64,000 nucleotides of DNA from Lacticaseibacillus parakribbianus (GTDB lineage: Bacteria; Bacillota; Bacilli; Lactobacillales; Lactobacillaceae): assembly GCF_025490915.1 (NCBI RefSeq), contig NZ_JANQBA010000005.1:124001-188000 (forward strand), in the 5' to 3' direction. This document shows positions 34,676 through 43,523 of the stretch, one piece after another (the stretch's first letter is position 1; every line of letters starts with the position of its first letter). Made by a program: the position numbers and the translations under genes. Under the pieces are notes generated by a model. That model ran no database searches, had not been told where the DNA came from, and saw only the letters and a program-made list of their open reading frames with translations.

Positions 34676-35278
34676 ATGAATCACTATTACACGAACGACC
34701 CGACGCTTTCGCATGACGAACACAGCTTTCACTTTGAGCTGGCCGGCCACGACCTGCTTTTCACCGCCGACAACGGCGTGTTCTCCAAGCACACCATCGA
34801 CTTCGGCTCCCGCGTCCTGATCGACGTGGTGGCGGCGGACCAGGCGCTTGCCACCGGTGACATCCTCGATGTTGGCTGCGGCTACGGGCCGATCGGGCTG
34901 GCGCTGGCCCGGCACTTTGAGGCCCGGCACGTCACGATGAGCGACGTCAACGAACGCGCGTTGGCGCTGGCCAAGCGCAACGCCGCGGCCAACCACATCG
35001 ACAACGTCACGATTCTTGAGTCCTCGGTGTACGAACAGGTCACCGGTCAATTCGGCGTAATCGTCACCAACCCGCCGGTTCGGGCCGGTAAGGACGTGGT
35101 ATCGGCGATTCTGAGCGGCGCCTTCGCCCACCTGACCCCGGGCGGTCAGCTCTTCGTGGTGTTGCAAAAAAAGCAAGGCGCCCCGTCGGCCCTAAAGCTG
35201 ATGAAGGCCACCTTCGGCGACGCCGCCGTGGTCAAGAAGGAACACGGCTACTACATCCTGAAGGCGACGAAGGCCTAG
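34676..35278 (+). CDS. RsmC-like class I SAM-dependent methyltransferase
   Basis: This 200-residue enzyme has the SAM-binding motif ILDVGCGYGPIGL and the catalytic NPPVRAGK motif of guanine-N2 rRNA methyltransferases. It resembles the C-terminal half of RsmC, which makes m2G1207 in 16S rRNA. Single-domain forms are common in Firmicutes near tadA and dnaX. It is close behind mprF and followed by a strong terminator. Confidence 0.88.
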   Translation: MNHYYTNDPTLSHDEHSFHFELAGHDLLFTADNGVFSKHTIDFGSRVLIDVVAADQALATGDILDVGCGYGPIGLALARHFEARHVTMSDVNERALALAKRNAAANHIDNVTILESSVYEQVTGQFGVIVTNPPVRAGKDVVSAILSGAFAHLTPGGQLFVVLQKKQGAPSALKLMKATFGDAAVVKKEHGYYILKATKA

Positions 35279-35331
35279 CGGAGGGAACCCATTTCACGGT
35301 AGGGGACAGACACAAACCACCGTCGGCCACC

Positions 35332-35371
35332 AAAAACGCGCCGTCGCAATTGTATGCGACGGCGCGTTTTT
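35332..35371. terminator. Bidirectional terminator after the methyltransferase gene
   Basis: Seventeen-bp perfect arms (35332-35348 and 35355-35371) carry A5 and T5 ends. It separates two convergent genes. Confidence 0.95.
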
Positions 35372-35378
35372 GAGTGCG

Positions 35379-36206
35379 TCAGGCCTGAATCAGCAAGGCG
35401 CAAAGCACCAGGTCGTCCATCTGCCTGAGGTTGAAGCCGGTTTGGTGCTCGAATTTTTCCAGCCGGTACTGAAGCGTGTTGCGGTGCAAGAACAGCGCCT
35501 TGGCGGCCGCGGTCAGGTTGCCCTGCTCGTGGTACAGCGTGGTGATGACGTCTTGCATCCCCGCGTCCTGGGCGATCACGGCCGTCAGTGCCTGCAGCAG
35601 CGGGTTGTTTTGGCGAGCGTTGCGGGTCAGCGTGGCCAGCGCCGTCTGCTGAATGGTGGCCAGGCGCTGCGGGGCGGCGGCGGCCAGCTGGCGTTCCGCG
35701 GCGACCAGGCCGGGCAGCTCGTCGTCGACCGGCCAGGGGTGGCCGATGAACAGGCGGGTTTTGGAGTCAAAATCCGAGTCCAGCGTGTCGAGAATGCCGG
35801 CCAGGTCGGCGGTGCTTGCGATGAAGTTTTCGGTCGGCTCGATCACCACGCCGCTTGAGGCGGTGTCGAAAAAGCCGGTGACCGCGCTAGCAAACAGGCT
35901 GCACAGCGCGTCGAGCCACGCCCCGGGCGTCGCTTGGCTATTGTGAAGATCCACGTTAAAATAGAGCATGCGAACCGGATGGGTGGTCGGGGCCAGCCCC
36001 TCGCCGCGCAGGAATCGGGCCCAGGGATGCTGGCTTTGGGCCTGCGGGAGCAGCGCCTTGACCAGCGCGACCTCGCGCGGCGTCAGCGCCTCGGCATCGA
36101 TGGCGACGACCTGGTTGTCGACGGTCACGACCAGCGCGTTTTCCGGAAAAGGCGGCGCCGTGATCACCGGCACCACCCGCTTGAGTAATGGGAGCATTGC
36201 TGCCAT
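35379..36206 (-). CDS. PucR/CdaR-type transcriptional regulator
   Basis: This 275-residue protein ends in the PucR C-terminal HTH (LTAAAKALFLHRNTLQYRLEKFEHQTGFNLRQMDD), found in CdaR-like sugar-diacid and purine regulators. The N-terminal part has no clear sensory domain. Two starts are possible. I chose the ATG at 36206, which has GGTGAG upstream; an ATG at 36230 lacks a ribosome site. It is divergent from tadA. Its target genes are unknown. Confidence 0.8.
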   Translation of the reverse strand: MAAMLPLLKRVVPVITAPPFPENALVVTVDNQVVAIDAEALTPREVALVKALLPQAQSQHPWARFLRGEGLAPTTHPVRMLYFNVDLHNSQATPGAWLDALCSLFASAVTGFFDTASSGVVIEPTENFIASTADLAGILDTLDSDFDSKTRLFIGHPWPVDDELPGLVAAERQLAAAAPQRLATIQQTALATLTRNARQNNPLLQALTAVIAQDAGMQDVITTLYHEQGNLTAAAKALFLHRNTLQYRLEKFEHQTGFNLRQMDDLVLCALLIQA

Positions 36207-36268
36207 TGTCTCACCAACTTTCACGTCCATTGTAACAAAGAACCCGCCTCGGCGAAACGGAGGTCCGA

Positions 36269-36769
36269 TTGGAAAAAGCAGACATTGAACACTACATGGG
36301 CCTGGCCTTGGAAGAGGCACGCTGGGCCGGCCTGGTCGGCGAGGTACCGATCGGGGCCGTGATCGTCCACGACGGCGTGGTCGTCGGCCGCGGCCACAAC
36401 CTGCGCGAACACAGCCAAGACAGCACGTTGCACGCGGAGGTGCTGGCGATTCAAGAGGCCTGCGCGACCCTGAAGTCGTGGCGCCTTGAGGACTGCGACT
36501 TGTTCGTGACCCTGGAGCCTTGCCCGATGTGTGCCGGCGCCATGATCAACAGCCGGGTGCGGTGCTGCTACTACGGCGCCGCCGATCCCAAGGCCGGCGT
36601 GGCCGGTACCCTGATGAACCTGCTGACGGATTCGCGCTTCAACCACCAGGTTCAAGTCGTGCCAGGCGTTCGCGAAGGCGAGGCAGCGGCGCTTTTGCAG
36701 GGCTTCTTTCGCGCCATCCGCGCCAAGCGTAAGGCGGCCAAAAAGGCGCGGCGGGGCCAGGCGAAGTGA
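36269..36769 (+). CDS. tadA: tRNA-specific adenosine deaminase TadA
   Basis: This 166-residue zinc enzyme has the motifs HAE (H55, E57) and PCPMC (C85, C88). It converts A34 to inosine in tRNA-Arg(ACG). Translation starts at TTG after GGAGGTCC. The basic C-terminal tail (KRKAAKKARRG) may help bind RNA. Confidence 0.95.
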   Translation: MEKADIEHYMGLALEEARWAGLVGEVPIGAVIVHDGVVVGRGHNLREHSQDSTLHAEVLAIQEACATLKSWRLEDCDLFVTLEPCPMCAGAMINSRVRCCYYGAADPKAGVAGTLMNLLTDSRFNHQVQVVPGVREGEAAALLQGFFRAIRAKRKAAKKARRGQAK

Positions 36770-36903
36770 CGGCGGCCGCGCTGGGTGCGGCCGCATGACC
36801 CGGTGGCACGGCCGCGGTGCCTCGGGCGAGTGGTGGCGCGGCCAATGGTCGGTGCATCGCCGGCGAGAACGGACCGCTGGCCACGCACCAAGCGGAACCG
36901 CGG

Positions 36904-37437
36904 CTACTTGCGGTCTTTGAGCTTGGCCATCACGACGGTGGTCACGGCCACGCCGTCTTCGATGTGCTCGGCCTCAAGCCGGCCCTCCTCGTGCATGCCC
37001 AGCCGCAGCATCACGCGGCCGGAGCGGGGGTTTCGCGCGTCGTGCATCGCCTCGACGCGGGTGACGTCGAGCAGGTCGAAGCACAGGGCCATCACCGCCG
37101 CGGCGGCCTCGGTCGCGTAGCCGTGGCCCCAGTAGGCCGGATCCAGCAGGTAGCCGATCTCCGCCTTGCGGTTTTTCTCATCGGCGTGCAGCTCGCAGGC
37201 GCCGATCAGCTCGCCGTCCAGGGTGACGGCGAACTTGCCCAGGGGGCTGCCAATCCAGTAGTCGGCTAGGCCGGCGTAAGCGGCGTCGAGTGTCTTGTAC
37301 TTGATGGAAAACTCGGCGACTGGCGCCTGACTGCCGATTTCGAACAGGCGCTTGGCATCGGTGACGGCGAACGGCCGCAGCACCAGCCGGTCGGTGCGAA
37401 GAACCTGGTGCTTGAGCAAGGTAACGCTGTAAGACAT
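36904..37437 (-). CDS. RimJ/RimL-like GNAT acetyltransferase
   Basis: This 177-residue enzyme fits the acetyltransferase-3 group: TDRLVLRPF near the N-terminus, AEIGYLLDPAYWGHGYATEA for acetyl-CoA binding, and the VEAMHDARNPRSGRVMLRLG region. Likely targets are protein N-termini or small amines; which is unknown. The ATG at 37437 is preceded by AGAAGGG. It is convergent with tadA across a GC-rich 134-bp gap. Confidence 0.87.
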   Translation of the reverse strand: MSYSVTLLKHQVLRTDRLVLRPFAVTDAKRLFEIGSQAPVAEFSIKYKTLDAAYAGLADYWIGSPLGKFAVTLDGELIGACELHADEKNRKAEIGYLLDPAYWGHGYATEAAAAVMALCFDLLDVTRVEAMHDARNPRSGRVMLRLGMHEEGRLEAEHIEDGVAVTTVVMAKLKDRK

Positions 37438-37480
37438 GGAATCATTCCCTTCTGAGTTATGGCCATTATCGAACCCGGGC

Positions 37481-37509
37481 TGGCCAAAAGCAACCAAAAC
37501 GGGTATACT
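37481..37509 (+). promoter_or_regulatory. Promoter of the SRP RNA gene
   Basis: TGGCCA (37481-37486), a 17-bp spacer and TATACT (37504-37509). Confidence 0.7.
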
Positions 37510-37515
37510 TATTCT

Positions 37516-37615
37516 TGCCGAAAGGCCTTGAGGCAATGACCGCCTTTCGAATTGTGTCAGGTCCGGAAGGAAGCAGCACTAAGAATCGCCGGTCATGTGC
37601 CTTAAGTTTTGTAGT
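37516..37615 (+). ncRNA. ffs: Signal recognition particle RNA (4.5S type)
   Basis: The conserved apical domain GTCAGGTCCGGAAGGAAGCA is present (around 37555-37580), with the GGAA tetraloop that binds Ffh. The arms CTTGAGGCAATGACCG and CGGTCATGTGCCTTAAG close a long hairpin. It is the short form without an Alu domain. The gene sits upstream of dnaX, a common Firmicute arrangement. The 5' end is approximate. Confidence 0.95.
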
Positions 37616-37623
37616 CAATGAGC

Positions 37624-37653
37624 CCGGCCATCGAATGGATGGCCGGTTTTTTT
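37624..37653 (+). terminator. Terminator of the SRP RNA
   Basis: Arms CCGGCCATC/GATGGCCGG are followed by seven T residues. Confidence 0.95.
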
Positions 37654-37654
37654 G

Positions 37655-37860
37655 ACCCCAGAGCGAAGAGGCGCGGGTTTAGCGAGACGGCAAGCGCAGG
37701 CCTGGCGCATGAGGCCCGGGCTTGGCCTCAGGTGACAGGCCTGGCTGGACGTTCTCGCGTTGCGCCTCGTAGCTCGCCGACCCCGAGTGAAGCGGCACGG
37801 GTTCCCGGCCCGGCCCAGCCCGGCGCCGCCGCCGACCGGCAACTCGGGTGCAGTTCGGCG
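37655..37860 (+). repeat. Structured 125-nt repeat, copy R5 (one full unit plus fragment)
   Basis: The full unit (37655-37780) has all three stems: GAGGCGC/GCGCCTC, GCGAGA/TCTCGC and GAGGCC/GGCCTC under the loop CGGGCTT. GGGTTTA and GTT are unpaired between stems 1 and 2. A degraded 5' fragment follows. It separates the SRP RNA terminator from dnaX. Confidence 0.9.
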
Positions 37861-37925
37861 CGTTTGGCACCCCGAAAAAGGTGGCCGTGTGGTACACTTG
37901 AACGAGTACAGAAAGGATGAGTCAG

Positions 37926-39608
37926 GTGAGTTACCAAGCCTTATACCGCGTCTGGCGGCCCCAGACCTTCGCGGATGTGATCGGCCAAACCGCGATCACA
38001 ACCACGCTCAAAAACGCCTTGGTGACAGGGCAGACCAGCCACGCCTACCTGTTTTGTGGCCCGCGCGGCACCGGGAAAACCTCGGTGGCCAAGATTCTGG
38101 CCAAGGCGCTGAACTGCGAGCACCTGCAAGACGGCGAGCCCGACAACACCTGCGACATGTGCCAGGCGATCAACAACGGCAGCCTGACGGACGTGATCGA
38201 AATCGATGCGGCATCCAACAACGGCGTCGACGAGATTCGAGACATCCGCGACAAGGCCAAGTACGCGCCAACCGTCGGCCGGGTCAAGGTCTACATCATC
38301 GACGAAGTCCACATGCTGTCGACCGGCGCGTTCAACGCGCTGCTCAAGACGCTCGAGGAGCCGCCGGCGCATGTGGTGTTCATCCTGGCCACCACGGAGC
38401 CGCAGAAGATTCCGGCGACGATCATCTCCCGCACCCAGCGGTTTGATTTTCGCCGCATCACCGCCGCCGACATCGTCTCGCGGATGGCCTACATCCTGGA
38501 CGACAAGGGCATCACCTACGACCAAGCGGCGCTTGCCATCATCGCCAAGGCCGCGGAAGGCGGGATGCGAGACGCGCTGTCGATCCTGGACCAGGTGCTG
38601 TCTTTTGGCCAAAACCACGTGACGGTGGCAAACGCCTTGGACGTGACCGGCGGCGTGGCGGTGGCGCAGCTTGGCACCTACCTGACCGCCGTGGCCAACC
38701 GCGAGCCGGCCCAGGCGCTTGAGACCATCGAGCAGCTGTTGGCCTCGGGCAAGGATGCCGGGCGGCTGCTCGACGATCTGATCGGCTACCTGCGCGACCT
38801 GCTGGTGTTCCAGCAGGCCCCGAGCCTGGTCGGTGAGACCAGCGCGTTGCAGGACAGCCACTTCAAGGACCTGGCCCAGGCGCTGCAGCCGGCCGCCTTG
38901 TACCACATGATCAACGTGCTCAACGAGACGCAGGGGCAGCTGCGGTTGACCAACCACCCGACGCTGTACCTAGAGGTCGCCACGGTGCGGCTGGGCGAGG
39001 CCCCGCAAGCGGTGACGGCTCAGCCGGCCGCGGCCGAAGCCGCCCCGAGCGAGTCGGTCACGGCCCTTGAGGAACAGATTCAAAAGCTGCAGGCGACGGT
39101 CGCTGGCATCCAGCAAGCCGGCGTCGCGGCGGCGCCGGCCCCGAAGGCCAAGCCGGCGGCCAAAAAACATGCGCAGGTCAACAAGGCGCAGCTCTACCCG
39201 ATTCTCGGGGCGGCGACCAAGGCCGACCTGCTGAAGGTCAAGGACATCTGGCCGGACCTGTTGAACATGCTGTCGGTCACCAAACGCGCGATGATGCGGA
39301 TTTCCGATCCGGTCGCCGCCAGCCCCAGCGGGGTGATCGTCAGCTTCGCCTACGACATTTTGGTCGAACGGGCGATGAACGACGCGGCGCTGATGACCGA
39401 GCTGGAAGGCGCGTTGAACCGCCTGATGGGGGAGACGCTCAAGGTCGTTTTGGTCCAAAAAGACGAGTGGCCGCGCGTTCGCAAGGCCTACCTCCAGGAA
39501 ATGGGGGCCCCGAAGGCCAAGCCGGCCAAGCAGGCGGCCGACCCGGTTTTGACCACCATCGCCGACATGTTCGGCGACGCAGACAATGTTGCAATCAAGA
39601 ATGACTGA
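37926..39608 (+). CDS. dnaX: DNA polymerase III subunits gamma/tau
   Basis: This 560-residue clamp-loader ATPase has P-loop GPRGTGKT (45-52), zinc cysteines (C64, C76, C79), DEVHM (Walker B) and sensor SRT-like segments, then an Ala/Pro-rich linker and a C-terminal domain that contacts polymerase III. The GTG at 37926 gives the canonical MSYQALYRVWRPQTF; an ATG 9 bp upstream abuts the ribosome site. It heads the operon dnaX-ybaB-recR-yaaL. Confidence 0.95.
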   Translation: MSYQALYRVWRPQTFADVIGQTAITTTLKNALVTGQTSHAYLFCGPRGTGKTSVAKILAKALNCEHLQDGEPDNTCDMCQAINNGSLTDVIEIDAASNNGVDEIRDIRDKAKYAPTVGRVKVYIIDEVHMLSTGAFNALLKTLEEPPAHVVFILATTEPQKIPATIISRTQRFDFRRITAADIVSRMAYILDDKGITYDQAALAIIAKAAEGGMRDALSILDQVLSFGQNHVTVANALDVTGGVAVAQLGTYLTAVANREPAQALETIEQLLASGKDAGRLLDDLIGYLRDLLVFQQAPSLVGETSALQDSHFKDLAQALQPAALYHMINVLNETQGQLRLTNHPTLYLEVATVRLGEAPQAVTAQPAAAEAAPSESVTALEEQIQKLQATVAGIQQAGVAAAPAPKAKPAAKKHAQVNKAQLYPILGAATKADLLKVKDIWPDLLNMLSVTKRAMMRISDPVAASPSGVIVSFAYDILVERAMNDAALMTELEGALNRLMGETLKVVLVQKDEWPRVRKAYLQEMGAPKAKPAKQAADPVLTTIADMFGDADNVAIKND

Positions 39609-39626
39609 AAGAAGAGGATGACGAAT

Positions 39627-39935
39627 ATGCGTGGAATGGGCAATATGCAGGGCATGATGAAGCAGATGAAGAAGCTCCAAAAGGAAATGACCGAGGCGCA
39701 AGACGAGCTGAACCAAACCGAGTTCACCGCAAGCTCCGCCAGCGACATGGTCACCACCACCTTCACCGGCGACAAGCAGCTCAAAGACATCAAGATCAAG
39801 CCGGAAGCGATCGACCCAGACGACCCGGACATGCTCCAGGACCTGATCATCGAGGCGGTCAACGCGACGCTCAAGCAGGTCGACACGGCCACCCAGGCCA
39901 AGATGGGCAAGTACACCCGCGGCCTGGGGATGTAG
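39627..39935 (+). CDS. ybaB: YbaB/EbfC nucleoid-associated protein
   Basis: This 102-residue protein ([21 protein letters not shown]..) is a small DNA-binding dimer with the family's Met-rich N-terminus. The ATG at 39627 has good spacing; one 9 bp upstream is too close to the Shine-Dalgarno. Its place between dnaX and recR is conserved across bacteria. Confidence 0.95.
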   Translation: MRGMGNMQGMMKQMKKLQKEMTEAQDELNQTEFTASSASDMVTTTFTGDKQLKDIKIKPEAIDPDDPDMLQDLIIEAVNATLKQVDTATQAKMGKYTRGLGM

Positions 39936-40010
39936 CCCCGACCGCTCGCCGTCTGGCCGCGACCGCTCCCGCACCGCGGCCGGTCGCGGTGGTTGTCGAA
40001 GGAGGAAGTT

Positions 40011-40610
40011 ATGCAGTACCCAGAACCCATCGCCAAGCTGATTGACAGCTACATGAAGCTGCCGGGCATCGGCAGCAAAACCGCCACGCGCCTGGCCTTT
40101 TACACCATCGACATGAACCAAGACGACGTCGCGGCCTTCGCCAAGAGCCTGACCGCCGCCAAAAACGACCTGCATTACTGCACCATTTGCGGCAACATCA
40201 CGGACACCGAGCCCTGCGAAATCTGCCGCGACCAAAGCCGCGACCAAACCACGATTCTGGTGGTCGAGCAGCCCAAGGACGTGATGAGCATCGACCGCAC
40301 CAACGAGTACCACGGCCTGTACCACGTCCTGCACGGCGTCCTCAGCCCGATCGAAGGACGCGGCCCCGAGGACCTGAACATCGAGAGCCTGATCAAGCGG
40401 CTCCAAGCCAATCCCTCGGTCAAGGAGCTGATCGTGGCCACCAACGCGACGCCGGAAGGTGAGGCCACCGCCCAGTACCTGGCGCGGCTGATCAAGCCGG
40501 CTCGCATCAAGGTCACCCGCCTGGCCCATGGGCTGGCGGTCGGGTCAGACATCGAATACGCCGACGAGATGACCCTGCTCAAGGCCGTCGAAGGGCGAAC
40601 CGAACTGTAG
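40011..40610 (+). CDS. recR: Recombination mediator RecR
   Basis: This 199-residue protein has the HhH region ([16 protein letters not shown]), a C4 zinc finger ([16 protein letters not shown]) and a Toprim domain. With RecO it loads RecA on gapped DNA. The ATG follows AAGGAGG. Confidence 0.97.
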   Translation: MQYPEPIAKLIDSYMKLPGIGSKTATRLAFYTIDMNQDDVAAFAKSLTAAKNDLHYCTICGNITDTEPCEICRDQSRDQTTILVVEQPKDVMSIDRTNEYHGLYHVLHGVLSPIEGRGPEDLNIESLIKRLQANPSVKELIVATNATPEGEATAQYLARLIKPARIKVTRLAHGLAVGSDIEYADEMTLLKAVEGRTEL

Positions 40611-40625
40611 AAAGCAGGCGAGGCC

Positions 40626-40907
40626 ATGTTTTTCAAGAAGCGTCCTAACATCAAAACCGAGGCAGACCGCGAGCTGATGACCACGGTCTACCGTGTTCGC
40701 GACAAAATGGCGGCGCAGCGCAAGCTGGTCGCCACGTTCCGCGAAGTCGACGAGGCGACCCGGGCCCAGGTCAACCTGCAGGAGGGCCTGTTCGACTTCC
40801 TGCACCGTCAGGCCCGAGTCCGTGAGGTCTCCGGCGCCTTGGTCGCCGAGATGGCGGCCCAGCAGCTGCAAGAAGACAACCAAAGCTGGCAGCTCAGCAA
40901 GAAGTAG
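40626..40907 (+). CDS. yaaL: DUF2508 family protein YaaL
   Basis: This 93-residue helical protein (MFFKKRPNIKTEADRELM..) matches the YaaL family, which accompanies recR in Firmicutes. Function unknown. It starts 15 bp after recR and closes the dnaX operon. Confidence 0.88.
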   Translation: MFFKKRPNIKTEADRELMTTVYRVRDKMAAQRKLVATFREVDEATRAQVNLQEGLFDFLHRQARVREVSGALVAEMAAQQLQEDNQSWQLSKK

Positions 40908-40920
40908 CCGTTAACCGCAG

Positions 40921-40958
40921 CCCGGCCGTGAGCCTCCAAGGCCACCGCCGGGCTGTTT
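40921..40958 (+). terminator. Hairpin after yaaL, weak terminator
   Basis: Nine-bp arms CAGCCCGGC/GCCGGGCTG enclose a 20-nt loop. The U-tract is short (TGTTTGG), so termination may be incomplete. Confidence 0.6.
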
Positions 40959-40967
40959 GGATTGCGC

Positions 40968-41280
40968 CCAAGTTCGGGTCCCAAGCGCCAGCCCTACGCT
41001 ACCCGTCCCGCTAAGCCCGCCGGCCTTCGCCCTGGTTCGTCGGGCTGCGGCCGGCAACGCGGGAGCGGCTAGCTGGCGCCGTCACTTGGAACCAGGCCCG
41101 GGTCCCAAGCGCCAGCCCTACGCTACCTGTCCCGCTAACCCGCCGACCTCCGCCCTGGTTCGTCGGGCTGCGGCCGGCAACGCGGGAGCGCATAGCTACG
41201 CCGCGTCACCCGAGGCCAAGTTCGGGCCTCACGCGCCACGGCTGGGCTATGCGTCCCGCTAGCCCGCCGGCCTTCGCCCT
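40968..41280 (-). repeat. Structured 125-nt repeat, array R6 (reverse orientation, about 2.5 units)
   Basis: Full units span 41034-41156 (123 bp) and 41157-41280 (124 bp), and a 5' half unit spans 40968-41033. Read on the minus strand, they show the stems GGTCGGC/GCCGGCC, GCGGGA/TCCCGC and GGCTGGCGCTTGG with CCAAG..GCGCCAGC, plus GGGTTA and GTTG. This is the only array opposed to the adjacent genes (yaaL and tmk). Confidence 0.9.
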
Positions 41281-41347
41281 GGTATTTGGTGCAATCGGCG
41301 CTGAATTCAAGTACACTATAGATATTGACGAGAAAGAAGGCAGTGTA

Positions 41348-41995
41348 TTGGCAGGCACATTCATCACGTTCGAGGGACCCGACGGTGCGGGTAAAACCAG
41401 CGTCTTGGCGGCGCTGATGCCCAAGCTTCAGGCGCATTTGGCTAAGCCGGTTCGCCTCACCCGCGAACCCGGCGGCGCCAAGCTCTCCGAGGCCATCCGG
41501 GAGCTGATTTTGGACCCGGCCAACACCGAGATGGATGCGCGAACCGAGGCCTTGCTCTACGCGGCGTCGCGCCGCCAGCACCTGGCCGAGGTGATTCGCC
41601 CGGCGCTTGAGGCCGGAGAAGTCGTGATCTGCGATCGCTTCGTCGACAGCTCGGTGGCCTACCAAGGCGCCGGGCGGCAGATCGGCGAAGACGCGGTTTT
41701 GGCGATGAACCAGTTCGCCACCGAAGGACTGACGCCGGTTCGCACGTTGTACCTGGACGTGCCCAGCCAGGTCGGCCTAGCTCGCATCGAGGCGCATCGG
41801 CAAGATCGCCAGTACGACCGACTGGACCGCGAATCCATTGCCTTTCACCAGCGGGTGCGTGGGGCCTACCTGCGCCTGGCTGAACGCGAGCCCGAGCGCA
41901 TTGTGACCATCGATGCCACCAAGCCACTGGCTCAAGTCGTCTCGGATTGTCTGGGTACGTTGCACACGGTTTTGTCCGCGAGCTGGCTGGCTTAG
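41348..41995 (+). CDS. tmk: Thymidylate kinase
   Basis: This 215-residue dTMP kinase has P-loop FEGPDGAGKTS, the DR motif (ICDRFVDSSVAYQG) and TREPGG. Translation starts at TTG (41348) after AGAAGG, giving MAGTFITFEG; the frame extends upstream only into repeat DNA. It precedes darA-holB-yabA-rsmI, as in other Bacilli. Confidence 0.95.
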   Translation: MAGTFITFEGPDGAGKTSVLAALMPKLQAHLAKPVRLTREPGGAKLSEAIRELILDPANTEMDARTEALLYAASRRQHLAEVIRPALEAGEVVICDRFVDSSVAYQGAGRQIGEDAVLAMNQFATEGLTPVRTLYLDVPSQVGLARIEAHRQDRQYDRLDRESIAFHQRVRGAYLRLAEREPERIVTIDATKPLAQVVSDCLGTLHTVLSASWLA

Positions 41996-42018
41996 CGGCG
42001 CAGAAAGGAAGTAAGCCC

Positions 42019-42348
42019 ATGAAGTTGATTCTAGCCATCGTTCAAGATAAGGACGCCAACCTGCTGTCGAGTGAATTCATCGATGCCAATATTCGGGCAA
42101 CGAAGCTTTCGACCACCGGCGGCTTCCTCAAGTCCGGCAACACCACGTTCATCATCGGGATCGACGACGAACGCGTTCAAGAGGTGCTTCAGATCATCAA
42201 GGAATCCGCCCAGACGCGCGAACAGTTCATGACGCCGCCGGTCAACCTGGACGCGACCTCCGATTCGACCATGGCCTACCCGATCGAGGTCCAAGTCGGC
42301 GGCGCCACCGTCTTCGTGCTGCCGGTCGACGCGTTCCACCGCTTCTGA
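42019..42348 (+). CDS. darA: Cyclic-di-AMP receptor DarA (PII-like, YaaQ)
   Basis: This 109-residue PII-like protein has the conserved segments VQDKDA, RATKLSTTGGFLKSGNTTF and GIDDERVQEVL. It forms trimers that bind c-di-AMP; the downstream output is still unclear. The ATG follows AAAGGAAG. It overlaps holB by one base (TGATG). Confidence 0.95.
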   Translation: MKLILAIVQDKDANLLSSEFIDANIRATKLSTTGGFLKSGNTTFIIGIDDERVQEVLQIIKESAQTREQFMTPPVNLDATSDSTMAYPIEVQVGGATVFVLPVDAFHRF

Positions 42349-43325
42349 TGCCAGACATCGAGGCGCTGCAGCCGACCTTGGTGCGGCAGTTCGGCCAGGT
42401 CATCGCGGAGGGGCAGCTGAGCCAGGCCTACATTTTCAACGGCCAAAAAGGGACGGGAAAGGCGCAGTTCGCTCAGTGGTTGGCGATGCGCCTATTTTGT
42501 CAGAATCTGCAAGACGGCCAACCCTGCGGCAAGTGCCCGGAGTGTTCGCGGATTCTGTCGGAGAACCACCCGGACGTGGTCTGGCTGCGCAGCGACGCCA
42601 AAAGCATCAAGGTTGACGACGTGCGTGGCCTGAAGCAAGAAATGAGCAAAAGCGGGGTGGAAGGCAACCAGCGCGTGTTCGTGATCGAAGGCGCCGAGCG
42701 GCTGACGCCCGGCGCGGCCAACAGCCTGCTGAAGTTCTACGAGGAGCCGGTGCCGGGGATGCTGATCATTTTGACCACCACGGCCAAAAACCAGCTGCTG
42801 CCGACCATTCTGTCACGGGCTCAGGTGATCAACTTCCCGGCGCCGGCTCGCAGCCAAGTGATCGAGCAGCTGGAGGCCGCCGGCGTGACGCCGGCGCTGG
42901 CCCGGGTCGCCGCTCACCTGAGCGCCTCGATCGAGGCCGGCACCGCGATGGCCGCCGATCCGCAGTTCGCCCAGCGCATCGAGCGGGTGCTGGCCTTGGT
43001 CGACCAGCTGGCCGCCGGCGACCCCGCCGCCTTCGTCGCGGTGCAAACCGACCTGGTGCCGCTGGCCAAAACCCCGCCGGATCAAGAGCAGGTGCTGGCG
43101 CTTTTGGCCCAGGCCTACGCCGATGCGCTGAACCAGCACTACGGTGTGGCCGGCGTCGCGGCGTTCGGCGAGGAGCCGCGCGTGGCACGGCTGGCCGGCA
43201 CCAGCGGCCGGCGCCTGAGTGACGGTCTCGCCGCCATCCTGCAGGCCCAGATTCGCCTGCGTCAGAACGTGACCTTCCAATCGGCCACCGAGGCGCTGGT
43301 GATTGCGCTGGGGGCGGCGGGGTAG
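42348..43325 (+). CDS. holB: DNA polymerase III subunit delta prime
   Basis: This 325-residue clamp-loader subunit has a P-loop-like GQKGTGKAQ, zinc cysteines (CGKCPECSR) and the SRA/SRC-type sensor (LSRAQVI). It works with DnaX and HolA. The start overlaps the darA stop. Confidence 0.95.
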   Translation: MPDIEALQPTLVRQFGQVIAEGQLSQAYIFNGQKGTGKAQFAQWLAMRLFCQNLQDGQPCGKCPECSRILSENHPDVVWLRSDAKSIKVDDVRGLKQEMSKSGVEGNQRVFVIEGAERLTPGAANSLLKFYEEPVPGMLIILTTTAKNQLLPTILSRAQVINFPAPARSQVIEQLEAAGVTPALARVAAHLSASIEAGTAMAADPQFAQRIERVLALVDQLAAGDPAAFVAVQTDLVPLAKTPPDQEQVLALLAQAYADALNQHYGVAGVAAFGEEPRVARLAGTSGRRLSDGLAAILQAQIRLRQNVTFQSATEALVIALGAAG

Positions 43326-43523
43326 GCGACACCGAGGCCCCCGGCTGCCATTGGGGCCGCCTAACAGGCAGGTTCGGTTGGTGGCGCGAAGTTGGCGCGA
43401 AGTTGGCGGGTCCGATTGGCGGCGCGAAATCGCCGCGTTTGGTGCGGTCGGCGCGGCTGGTCTGGTTCCCGAGCGATTGCACCTGAATTAATCACATGAG
43501 TCACGAGTAGTGGAGGTGAGCCC

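Noticed and set aside
39150-39180. Programmed frameshift in dnaX (AAAAAA run, gamma/tau)
   Set aside because: The A-run has no convincing upstream ribosome site or downstream hairpin, and the alternative frames do not stop soon after it. Full-length tau only is assumed.
38970-40529. 519-residue open frame opposite dnaX, ybaB and recR
   Set aside because: It is antisense to three well-supported genes, has no ribosome site and reflects the high GC content that removes stop codons.
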